Part shown: positions 12,101 to 19,969 of the stretch, one piece after another
How the letters are laid out: the number at the start of each line of letters is the position of its first letter
How positions within the stretch are numbered: position 1 is the stretch's first letter
NCBI GenBank assembly: GCA_030068145.1
Contig: JAPJBO010000305.1
Span: 124,001 to 188,000, forward strand
From: Diplonema papillatum
Taxonomy: Eukaryota; Euglenozoa; Diplonemea; Diplonemida; Diplonemidae
Direction of reading: 5' to 3'
DNA length: 64,000 nt
Made by a program: the position numbers and the translations under genes
Notes under the pieces: model-generated
What the model was told of the DNA's origin: nothing
The model's database searches: none
The model's input: only the letters and a program-made list of their open reading frames with translations

Positions 12101-13035
12101 CAGCAACGTACTACTGAAACCGCGCCTGGCAATAGCTACACCGGACACCTTACCTGGCAACGTATCGTATCCGACCCGTATCTGACACTGTATTAAACCG
12201 CACAGGTAGAGGGAGGACGAATAGACAAACTGGCTGTGAGCCGTTCATTTGGAGACCGCGACGAAAAGGCACTGGGCGTGATAGCTGACCCGGACGTGCG
12301 CACCTTCGAGTGCAGCGAAGGCGACGTGATCATATTGGCCAGCGACGGGGTCTTCGAGCACGGGACATCCACGTGGGCTATGGACACGGTCCTCCGCGCG
12401 CTAGACGAGTCAGAGGGCGACAGCGGCGTTGCCGCCGCGTCGCTGTGCGACCACGCCTTCACTACCGGCTCTACGGACAACATTTCGTGCACAGTCATCC
12501 ACCTGACGGACGGCCACTTGTCGCCTGTGGTATGTCTTGTCACCGATATCTTCTTCCCTGCACAGCTTCAAAAAGACCGTTTCAAGGGAAAACACTGTAA
12601 CCGTACCGGTAATGGCGAAAGTTCGAGAACCAGACCCACCAGCGCGACGAGGTGCCACACAACACCGCGGCGCAAAAATAGAGGGCCCCAGCTCCCTCGT
12701 GGTATGTCAATCGGACACTTGACGGCACCGACTTCAAACATTACCATGTCTTGAACACACACTCACTCAGGCCGCTCTTCCAAAGGCAGAGTGCGTTCCC
12801 GGCCCTTACTCGGCTGCATGGGATCCGTACTTCCGCCGCGGCTACGAGCAAGCATGCCGTGACGCAGGTGTGTCGCTGGCCGAGGCCTTAGAGCAGCGAT
12901 ACGACGATGTCAGCGTGACGCTATCCGAGGTATGCGAATATTTTCACTGCAAACCCTGCTACCACACCATATCCTCTACAGGATGACCTCAGGGTCGATC
13001 GTGGTGGCATCCGCATCAGCCCGCTGCACCTCTGA
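6188..13035 (+). CDS. PP2C-family Ser/Thr phosphatase with N-terminal DPY-30/RIIa-like motif
   Basis: Four exons, inferred from frame and splice sites: 6188-7342, 12206-12529, 12771-12929, 12982-13035 (563 aa). All introns are phase 0. Residues ~31-72 (EYLKEKGIGKLIDAM, then WILRYLKQKM) match the RIIa/DPY-30 dimerisation motif. Residues ~82-150 form a WVSARRAGILNGKY-type module I cannot name. The PP2C domain (~237-495) has RAYNEDTF, VCDGHAGADV, GSTAAF, GHVGDSR, DHTPNE, then across the first intron GGFK/VEGGRIDKLAVSRSFGD, and VIILASDGVFE and TDNISC. The metal-binding Asp residues are present, so it should be an active Mn2+/Mg2+ phosphatase. The RIIa/DPY-30 motif usually docks to AKAP-type helices, often in cilia, so a scaffolded phosphatase is a fair inference. 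Intron 1 (7343-12205) consists mostly of a minisatellite. Confidence 0.88.
7399..12010 (+). repeat. 51-bp minisatellite (~90 copies) inside PP2C intron 1
   Basis: The unit reads CTATGCAATGTATTTAACAC CGGTAGCGTATCGTATCTAC ACCGTATCTGG (51 bp). Units differ at only a few places: ctgGcta/ctgActa, tttAaca/tttCaca and gtaGcg/gtaAcg. Two shortened units lie at about 8748-8806. The outermost units are degenerate. A decayed tail rich in caacgtat/accgtatctgg runs to about 12190, just before the acceptor at 12205. Because 51 is a multiple of 3 and the unit lacks stops in one frame of each strand, long repetitive ORFs arise on both strands. These are by-products, since the phosphatase exons join exactly across the array. 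Confidence 0.97.
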
Positions 13036-13422
13036 GGATGTGGTACACCACGTAGTATCGTAGTATGTATCCCTCTACAGGGTTATACATAGAGTATGTA
13101 GGTAAATTTAGTACGCAGGTACATATCCATCACTACTCATGCGTGTAGATACGTCGTACCATACCACCAGCACGGATGGATATCACGAGCTCGTGGTGCT
13201 CAGATCCCAGGATGCGGTGCAGCATCGGTGCATCCATCCATACCTAGTAGCTAAGGACGTACAGCTTGGGGGTCAACGCCGGTGCTAAACACCACCGGCG
13301 AGGCGGCAAACAGTTTAATGTCCTGTCCAAACGTCTTAACATTAAACTAAGGGGTTCTCCTGATCGAGAATCCCAGGTGAAAAATAGAGGGCACCCGGAG
13401 ACTTCAAGCGAACTTTAACTCC
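13036..13422. other. spacer after PP2C
   Basis: Low-complexity GTA/TAC-rich stretch (gtagtatcgtagtatgtatcc and similar to about 13260) with several short inverted repeats such as acaccggcg...caccaccggcg near 13280-13305. No gene seen. The segment at 13389-13425 (ccggagacttcaagcgaactttaactcc) is a dispersed repeat also found at 15640-15692 and, more diverged, at 20685-20740. Confidence 0.45.
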
Positions 13423-13632
13423 ATGGAATCCTGCAACCCTCAGCCAAAAACCACATTTCCTCAGATGGCGTACTCAGAAGACGCGCAAGCGATATTGTTG
13501 CGGGACGAGTTCGCTTTATTCCACAACGACGCGGCCGCCATCGAGCGCTTGCGGGCGGCACGCGGCACCGAGAGGACGGCTTGGTTCGCCCGGTGGGCCG
13601 AAAAAATGGCAGAAGAAGTCCCGCCGTACTGA
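13423..13632 (+). CDS. small protein or terminal exon, unknown function
   Basis: Open for 69 codons from ATG 13423. A second ATG at 13465 follows cctcag directly and may be the real start or an exon border. The protein from there is MAYSEDAQAILLRDEFAL... ending WAEKMAEEVPPY: mostly helical, rich in Ala/Glu/Arg, no recognised domain. The case for a real gene is indirect. Its final codons and following non-coding DNA are repeated twice downstream (13703-13895), as for five other genes here. I cannot tell whether it stands alone or ends a longer spliced gene. Confidence 0.45.
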   Translation: MESCNPQPKTTFPQMAYSEDAQAILLRDEFALFHNDAAAIERLRAARGTERTAWFARWAEKMAEEVPPY

Positions 13633-13895
13633 GCGCCCGTTCGTGTTCCAATTTCGTGTCCTGAGGCGTCTGGACGTTCGCGGGCGTATGCGAATCATCG
13701 CCTAGCCGAAGAAGTCCGTCGTATTGCTTGCCCGTTCTTGCTCTAATTGCAAGAGTGTCCAAAGGCGTCTTGACGTTCGCGGGCGCATGCGAATCATCGT
13801 CTAGCCGAAGAAGTCCGTCGTATTGCTTGCCCGTTCTTGCTCTAATTTCAGCAGAGACGTCGCGACGTCCACGGGCGCATTGCATCATTGCTTGG
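13604..13895 (+). repeat. 99-bp tandem copies of the 13.4-kb ORF 3' end
   Basis: The stretch from the last codons (gcagaagaagtcccgccgta) through about 75 bp after the stop is repeated at 13703-13801 and 13802-13895 with a 99-bp period. The two downstream copies are closer to each other (both tagccgaagaagtccgtcg) than to the coding copy. Stops and changes remove coding capacity. Confidence 0.85.
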
Positions 13896-13959
13896 ACTTT
13901 CTGCGCCTGTTTGCCATCACCGATTTGCAGCACGCAGCTTCCTTCCTCACAGTCTTACC

Positions 13960-15640
13960 AACAATCTTGCTGATTGCCCTGCGGTGTAGTGTGAATGCCA
14001 TATGCAGCGTGTTTTGGTGACCTGATCTGAATTCCTACCCCGACAAAACAAGAATACAGGGTGAAAACAAGCGGGAAACCATCAACCGGCCCGCACAAGC
14101 AAAGTGGAAGTCGCCTGCTTTTTCGAGAAGCAAAGCTACGCATTTATTTCGTGTAACCAATGCATAGGTCCGGCGTACCCGACTTTCATCGACAATCTCG
14201 AGTGTTGGTGGTCATTTCGACCAATAAGCTAAACGCTTGTGGTCGTTTTCGAAAAACGACGTTTCGTTCAAGAAGATACACACCCACTGGGTTACCCCTA
14301 ATGCTTGGCAACTGTAGACCTCTCGTGCATCCCAACCCTCGAGGCACGCATTCCTCAATTCTTATTCATCGCAGTCAGAAACATGACCCGCTTTTGTACG
14401 CGTTAACACGTCTGTACCCTGTTTCCATCCGCCAAGATCAGCAAAACAAAACAGTGCTCACGCTAGGAGAATTGCCTGACTAGAATGGCTGAGCAGGAGG
14501 ACCGCCATTTCTTTACGAGATCACCCTATTGTCACGTCAGAAGACCGTTGGAAGTGTTTGGGAACCTGCGTACACGAAGCCACATGTTCCCAGGCGCACA
14601 AACAACGAGCACTCAATGTATTGTAAGGCTGAACAGACACGCCTGCAGCGTGTTTTAGTAGCTGATCAGCTTTCCAAACCAGCCTGAAAACCGGGGTAAA
14701 AAGGAGTGGGGAACCGATCATCAGGCACGCACAAACATTCCAAATTTTGATCTCAGCGGCCATATTTTGCTGCACCAAGACTGGGACTATTTAAAAGGAT
14801 CACCCCGAAAGCTAGAAAAACAAACTACTCGGAGGGGCCGCCCGGTGCTTATGTCGACGGAGGCTAGAGGGAGAGGACAGTCCACCCACAAGTATCGTTT
14901 GAAAGTATGCTATCCGGCAGGGAATAGTTGACTAGACCTCTTGAGTTTGTGCTCACCACGATTTGGGGAGTCGGGAGAACCTAGCTTAGCCTCGAGTAGG
15001 ATCGACCCCCCCGTTCGTGAGAATAAGCAAGGAGTGAATCTATCTGGTCAAGAGCTGCGACTCAACTTGTTTGCCGGAGCTCCATCCGGTGGCCTTCTCG
15101 AGTATTTCCTACAAAGCAGGTACTTCAGAAAATAACGAAGCTACCCAGTGCAGAGAGCCCGGAAGTGCGCGTGCTTGTTGACCCTCGTTGCCATCATCGT
15201 TTTGTCATTTCGGTTTGACTTGGGAACGTTGGTCAGCAAAAGGGCCCATTTCCTTGTGATCTTCATTTGACCGACTGTGTAGTCATGCACCGTGTCCATC
15301 CGTGATACTCGGTGATGCCCGGTCGACTCTCTACCATCGCATCATGCATCTACGTGACACTCGGGAGCTCCCATGCACTTTTGTAGCTTCACTGCGTGAC
15401 ACCTAAGCCAACAAGGCATTTTGCGCCCGGGCCGCATGTGACCGGCGACTCGCGCACTTCTTGCGGTATCTGCGAGGTACTGTTGACCGGGGGTAAGTTG
15501 CATTCGTTGGCCGCACTATAAGTAAGGTATGTGGACAATGGCCGAAACCACCAATGACCAACAACCAAGGTACCCACCGATCCTCTTACTACTCTTACGA
15601 CACTCAGAGCACAAAGGATATCTTCCCTTAACGACGAAGG
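13960..15640. other. repeat-rich spacer
   Basis: A segment at about 13997-14110 (cagcgtgttttggtgacctgatctg... gtgaaaac..gggaaaccatca) recurs diverged at about 14645-14740. Dispersed family F2 lies at 14895-15035. Open frames at 14160-14483 (+) and 14521-14778 (-) show no recognisable domain. No RNA gene seen. Confidence 0.4.
14895..15035 (+). repeat. dispersed repeat family F2, copy 1
   Basis: Begins ttgaaagtatgct and contains gacctcttgagtttgtgct, cacgatttggggag and ccccccgttcgtgagaa. Related copies: 20281-20405 (+), about 20540-20575 (+, partial), 23610-23770 (-), 33294-33340 (+, partial), 54020-54115 (+). Presence on both strands and at unrelated sites indicates a transposed short element of about 130-190 bp, class unknown. 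Confidence 0.75.
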
Positions 15641-16976
15641 TCACCCGGAGACTTTAAAACCCCGGAGTTTCAAGCGAACTTTCACTCTAAAAGCCACCGA
15701 GTGCTCCTTTTTGTCGTTTGTCGCATCGTGTGATTCCTAAAGCGTGCGGACACGACGCACGACTCACACATAATAGAGCAAACAACAACTTTCGAGGACG
15801 AATATCAGAAACCGGGGGGTTTTTCTCCTTTTTTTTTGTAACCTCTCCTTGGGGCAGCAGTCAGATGTGAGACTGCCAGGTGTGAGCGCCGCCCTCCCCT
15901 AGCGAGCTCTCGTTGTATAGGTGAGCCGGTCCGTCCCTATCTCTTGAAGCTGCATCGAAGTGCCTGCCGCTGTTGATCGCAGTGAATCACGGTCCACCAC
16001 GGTCTATCAGGTCCATCCCTAGTCCCTAGAGCTGCATCGAATTGCCCGGTGCTGTATTCTTCGGTCTATCACGGTCTATCAAGAGGGAATGGACCGGCTC
16101 AGTATTCGCCTACGTGCCCACATGGTCGCGCGCCTTCATAACGAAAGTTGCTGCAGCGACCGCACCTGGGTGGCAGCTGTGTTAGGGAAAGTTGCGGGGT
16201 CAGGCCTGTGGCGGCTAACTGCACACTTCCCCACCCGGGGCTGCAACCTCGTGTTTCAGCCAAGGCGGCTTGAGAACCTGGCCAGTCTCCTGTACAGGAC
16301 ACAAGCATTTCGCGACAGCGATTGGGCAGCTATATTCAACTGAGTCCCTCATGCTCCATATTGAAGAGGAGTCTTATTATCTTATTTAGACCTTCTCCAT
16401 TAGCAAAGCTGCCTGGTTCGCCGAGAGGAGGCAGGACAACCTCAGGAGGTATCCGAATCAGGTGGCCACCCTGCGTTGGTGAACGCCCGGCGGGTCGTCC
16501 CCGCTTCTGACAAAGGCTGAAAGGTATTTTCATCGAAAACACGATCAGTCGCCAGAGCCACCAAACAGAGGCCGTCAGTCCCAAAATTCCTAGCTTACAG
16601 AGTCTTCGCGTCTCGGTGCTAGTCGTCAACCGGCCCGAGGGTCCCCGCCCCCCATTCTGTTGCATCCCTTTCCTAGACGATATCTTCCTCGAAGAATACT
16701 TGATGCTAGCATCAACCATGCATGAGAGGCAGTGCTCTGCCTAAACATTAAACTAAGATTTGCCCCCCATTCTGTTCTTGTTTCGCATTTCCGTTTCGAA
16801 CGCAGCTTGCTCGTTTGCATTCGTGAACACGAAGCTTTCTCACCCTTTTTCCTGAAAACCAGAAAAGCGCCCGCCTCATCACGGATCCAGCGGCCGAAGG
16901 AAGTCAACCGTGCACCCCCGGCTGTGAAGGCCGGAGCCTATTGTTTGCAATCTTTGTTCGGCAGGTCGGAGGTAAA
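15640..16976. other. spacer, no supported gene
   Basis: Opens with a dispersed repeat (15640-15692). At 15950-16085 two related segments lie in tandem (gctgcatcgaagtgcctgccgctg / gctgcatcgaattgcccggtgctg, each followed by cacggtctatca). An 84-codon open frame at 16089-16343 follows directly, but I recognise nothing in it and give it no gene status. Confidence 0.4.
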
Positions 16977-17708
16977 GGGGGGGGTCGAATAATAACAGTT
17001 ATTTGACACACGTCTGGTTGTCTAAAAACACTACCACTATTTGATCCTGCTGCTGTTCGGCTACCCGGAACTTTTTTATTAATCGACAAATCGAATAATA
17101 ACACTGTGTTATTATTCGACCCCCCCCCCTTTACCACAACACTGCCTGGAACCTCGAAAACAGACCGTCACGCGACACAGTGCGGAAAAGGGCCGCAAAA
17201 GCAGCAACTACACTAGCATTTCGTGGGGAAAGCTGGCACAGAGCCCCAGGACGCGTCTCATCTCAGCGAGTCGAACATGGAAGAGCAGCACCACCTCTGC
17301 AATAACAGTCCGCCAGCCGGGAAAAGAATATCATTCCTCCGGGAAATATTCAGGGCAATTGGCCCTCAGGATGATTTTCTGGGCCTTCGAGCGTACCGCC
17401 TGTACCCGTGCTGCTTCTGAGGCCGTCATCCACAGTGTGTACGTAGGGCACTCAACGAACAGTCCTGTCTCGTGCGAACAACCACTCCCCTTTCCCTGCC
17501 CAAATCCGTTTCGGGGGTCTGGAGGGTCGAGAACCCCGAGGGCAGACCTCTCATCGAAATTGTTAAAGTGCAGCAGTAACACTTTTGCGTTATCATTGTG
17601 CCAAGGTATTAAAAGCGATTCCGGGGAGGCATGGTGTAGCGCGAATAAGGGCCGTGTTTTTTTGACAGCCAGACGCGTGGCAAATAGCTGTTACTATTTG
17701 ACCCCCCC
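16977..17708. mobile_element. TIR element (MITE-like) with nested shorter TIR unit
   Basis: The left end at 16977 reads GGGGGGTCGAATAATAACAG then ttatttgacacacgtctgg. The reverse complement of the right end at 17708 reads GGGGGGTCAAATAGTAACAG then ctatttgccacgcgtctgg. That is a ~43-bp terminal inverted repeat with about six differences. Inside, 17093-17129 carries another inverted end (tgtgttattattcgacccccc), so 16977-17129 alone also looks like a ~150-bp MITE. The centre has no convincing transposase, so the element is probably non-autonomous. Confidence 0.75.
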
Positions 17709-17811
17709 ACTCCTCTAAGAGTCCGAAGTCCTGTCTGCAGACACTCAGGGGTCTGCGCTGATGATGGCCCGCCGTGGCTTAAAAGACCGAATCACGGCGC
17801 AGACGGGACCA

Positions 17812-17868
17812 GTGCGGTGTTGAGCACATATCCGTTCCATGCACGTTCTTGCAACCCCACACCCTTCA
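17812..17868 (+). repeat. dispersed repeat shared with 42.1 kb
   Basis: The sequence tgcggtgttgagcacatatc...cacgttcttgcaaccc recurs at 42106-42160 as tgcggtgttgagcccacatt...cacgttcttgcaaccc. Here it lies about 70-125 bp upstream of the SPX-kinase start; the other copy lies about 470 bp upstream of the methyltransferase start. It could be a small mobile element or shared upstream sequence. Confidence 0.6.
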
Positions 17869-17937
17869 AGAGTCCAAAATCTAAAATTTTGTGCAGAAGA
17901 GAGGCGAGGTGGGCGGCGGTGGGAGTGTGGGAGCGCG

Positions 17938-19668
17938 ATGCGGTTCGGAGAGCGGCTGAAGGCGGCGAGCCATGCGATGGGTGAGTTCGATGAGGATCTC
18001 GAGAAGAGCGTCCTGGCGTACAGCAACCTGAAGAGCACGTTGAAGGACTGCGTCGTCGAGTGGGAGAACGGCGACGGCGAGGCGGCGAACGAAGAGCACG
18101 ATCCGTTCTGGAGCGAGCTCAACAGCGAGCTCAGCCGCCTCGACGGCTTTTATGACACGAGGCTCGACTCCCTGCAGCACCGCTTCGAGTCCCTTAAGGA
18201 GGCGCCGATGAGCTCTCCGACGTACATGAGCGCGGAGCACCTGAAGGCGGACATCAAGAGCATGCAAGACTGGGTCGAGCTGAACCACGTCGGGCTGGTG
18301 AAGATCCACAAGAAGTACGTCAAGAACGCGCAGCGCGCCACCGGGAGTCTCGAGACCCCGCAGGGCCGCGACTGGGGCAGCAAGCTGCCGGTGCTGTTCC
18401 AGCGGCCGTTCTTCGAGGGTGACAACGACCTCGCGAAGCTCATGAACCAAGTCTCCGCCTTCGCCGCTTCGGCGTCGTTCAAGAAGAAGTGCAGCTTGTG
18501 CAAAGGGCCGGCGCCGTGCGCGAAGCCCGATTGCAACGCGCTGCGGGCCAAAATCGTGTCCGAGTGCCGGGAAAAAGTGCCCGGTTGGGCGGGGAAGACC
18601 CTCGTCGTGAGGATCCTAACCGGCGGCCTTAGCAACAAGCTGTTCACGGCCGAGAACGTGGACCGGCAAGACGGCGAGATCCAGCAGGTCGTCGTCCGCA
18701 TCTGGGGCTCCGGCGACCTGATCGACAAGAAGCTGGAAGCCGTCATCTCCGCGCAGCTTTCGGAGCTCAACATCGGCCCGAAGATCCACGGCGTGTTCGA
18801 CATCGGCCGGATAGAACAGTTCGTCAAGGGCCTGTCGCTGCGGTTCTACCACCTGAAGAACAAGCGCGTTCTGCAGGACGTCGCGAAGAAGGTGTCGAGG
18901 TTCCACGATTTGTCGATAGCCGGAATCCCGAAGGAGCCGGCTTTTTTCCACGTCATCAGGCGGTACTACGACATGTCCCTGCGCGTGTCCTTCACCGAAT
19001 CCGACGTGCAGGTGGTCACGGGCGTCGGCGAGCTGTCGAAGCAGGACTTGCTGGATCAGCTGGGCGACCTCTCGGCGCTGTCGAAGGAGATCGACCAGCT
19101 CGAGAAGCTGGCGAAGAACTTCGTCTCCGGCACTTCGCTCTGCCACTGCGACCTGCAGGAAGGCAACATCCTGGCCGAGGCGCTGGACACGGACGAGATG
19201 AACATCACACTCATCGACTTCGAGTACGCGAGGTACGACTACGAGGCCTTCGACATCGGCAACTTCTTCTGCGAAACGTACATCGACAACTTCTTCCCTG
19301 ACTACCCGTGGTTTCGCTGCCATCCATCGCTCCTGCTGCCCGACGACTTGCAGAAACTGTTCCTCCACTCGTTCCTCGAGGCCAAAACCGGGTCGGCCCC
19401 GACCGAAGAGTACGTCGAAGCTTGGCAGCGGGAGTGCGGCGTCATGATCCTCGCGTCGCATCTGCAGTGGTGTCTTTGGGCCGTCATCCAATCGAAGTCG
19501 AGCGACATCGAGTTCTGCTACCTGTCCTACGCCCGCATCCGGCTCCAGGAGTACTGGCGCCTGAAGCACGTCATGCTATCCTCCGACTCTCCTTCCGCAA
19601 CGCCCCGCGACGACGGAAAACCCAACGGATGCTCTTCGGTGCAGAAGAACGGGATTTGCGTCAGCTGA
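17938..19668 (+). CDS. SPX domain - choline/ethanolamine kinase fusion
   Basis: 576 aa, intron-less. The start at 17938 rather than the in-frame ATG at 17839 is chosen because SPX domains begin exactly with MxFGxxL (here MRFGERLKAASHAM). Residues 1-~125 look like SPX: N-terminal helices with YSNLKSTLKDCV, then ELNHVGLVKIHKKYVKN, whose Lys residues in related proteins bind inositol pyrophosphates. A Cys-rich insert (CSLCKGPAPCAKPDC, ~182-196) precedes the kinase. The kinase has the phosphate-loop TGGLSNKLF, VVRIWG, the catalytic CHCDLQEGNIL (choline kinase HxDxxxxN) and ITLIDFEYARYDYEAFDIGNFF. It should phosphorylate choline and/or ethanolamine, the first Kennedy-pathway step. The fusion implies that phospholipid synthesis responds to phosphate status; this is inference. 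All catalytic residues are present. The nearest downstream DNA is a tandem repeat unrelated to the gene. Confidence 0.88.
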   Translation: MRFGERLKAASHAMGEFDEDLEKSVLAYSNLKSTLKDCVVEWENGDGEAANEEHDPFWSELNSELSRLDGFYDTRLDSLQHRFESLKEAPMSSPTYMSAEHLKADIKSMQDWVELNHVGLVKIHKKYVKNAQRATGSLETPQGRDWGSKLPVLFQRPFFEGDNDLAKLMNQVSAFAASASFKKKCSLCKGPAPCAKPDCNALRAKIVSECREKVPGWAGKTLVVRILTGGLSNKLFTAENVDRQDGEIQQVVVRIWGSGDLIDKKLEAVISAQLSELNIGPKIHGVFDIGRIEQFVKGLSLRFYHLKNKRVLQDVAKKVSRFHDLSIAGIPKEPAFFHVIRRYYDMSLRVSFTESDVQVVTGVGELSKQDLLDQLGDLSALSKEIDQLEKLAKNFVSGTSLCHCDLQEGNILAEALDTDEMNITLIDFEYARYDYEAFDIGNFFCETYIDNFFPDYPWFRCHPSLLLPDDLQKLFLHSFLEAKTGSAPTEEYVEAWQRECGVMILASHLQWCLWAVIQSKSSDIEFCYLSYARIRLQEYWRLKHVMLSSDSPSATPRDDGKPNGCSSVQKNGICVS

Positions 19669-19698
19669 CGGAGGGGATCCATTTTTCTCTTGTGTCAA

Positions 19699-19916
19699 CA
19701 ATGCATGTGGTACTAAGAATCAGCAGTTGACAGCGTGCTACGCCAAAGCAGGTGAGCTCCGCTGGTGCGCGTGGTGCTGAGAATCAGTAGTTGGCAGCCT
19801 GTTACGCCAAAGCAGGTGAGCTCCGCTGATGCGCACAACATGCACGTGGTGCTGAGAATCAGTAGTTGGCAGCCTGTTACGCCAAAGCAGGTGAGCTCCG
19901 CTGGTGCGCACAAACA
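19699..19916 (+). repeat. dispersed family F1, three tandem ~75-bp copies
   Basis: The unit contains gtggtgctgagaatcagtag, ttggcagcctgttacgccaa and agcaggtgagctccgctg. Single diverged copies occur at 29683-29741 (inside an intron of the CCCH gene) and 51079-51178 (MTHFR intron 1). The unit is not derived from the SPX-kinase gene. Confidence 0.8.
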
Positions 19917-19969
19917 AACTCTGATGCCGGCGGCGTCGAACACCTGTCCTGCCGAATCTGAATGAATCG

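Noticed and set aside
8797-12117. 1106-codon + strand ORF of 17-residue repeats
   Set aside because: The PP2C catalytic motifs on both sides join exactly (GGFK/VEGGRIDKLAV) if this region is spliced out, so it is intronic repeat.
19699-19916. Three tandem repeats after the SPX-kinase as another 3'-end duplication
   Set aside because: The unit matches dispersed family F1 at 29.7 and 51.1 kb and does not match the kinase 3' end.
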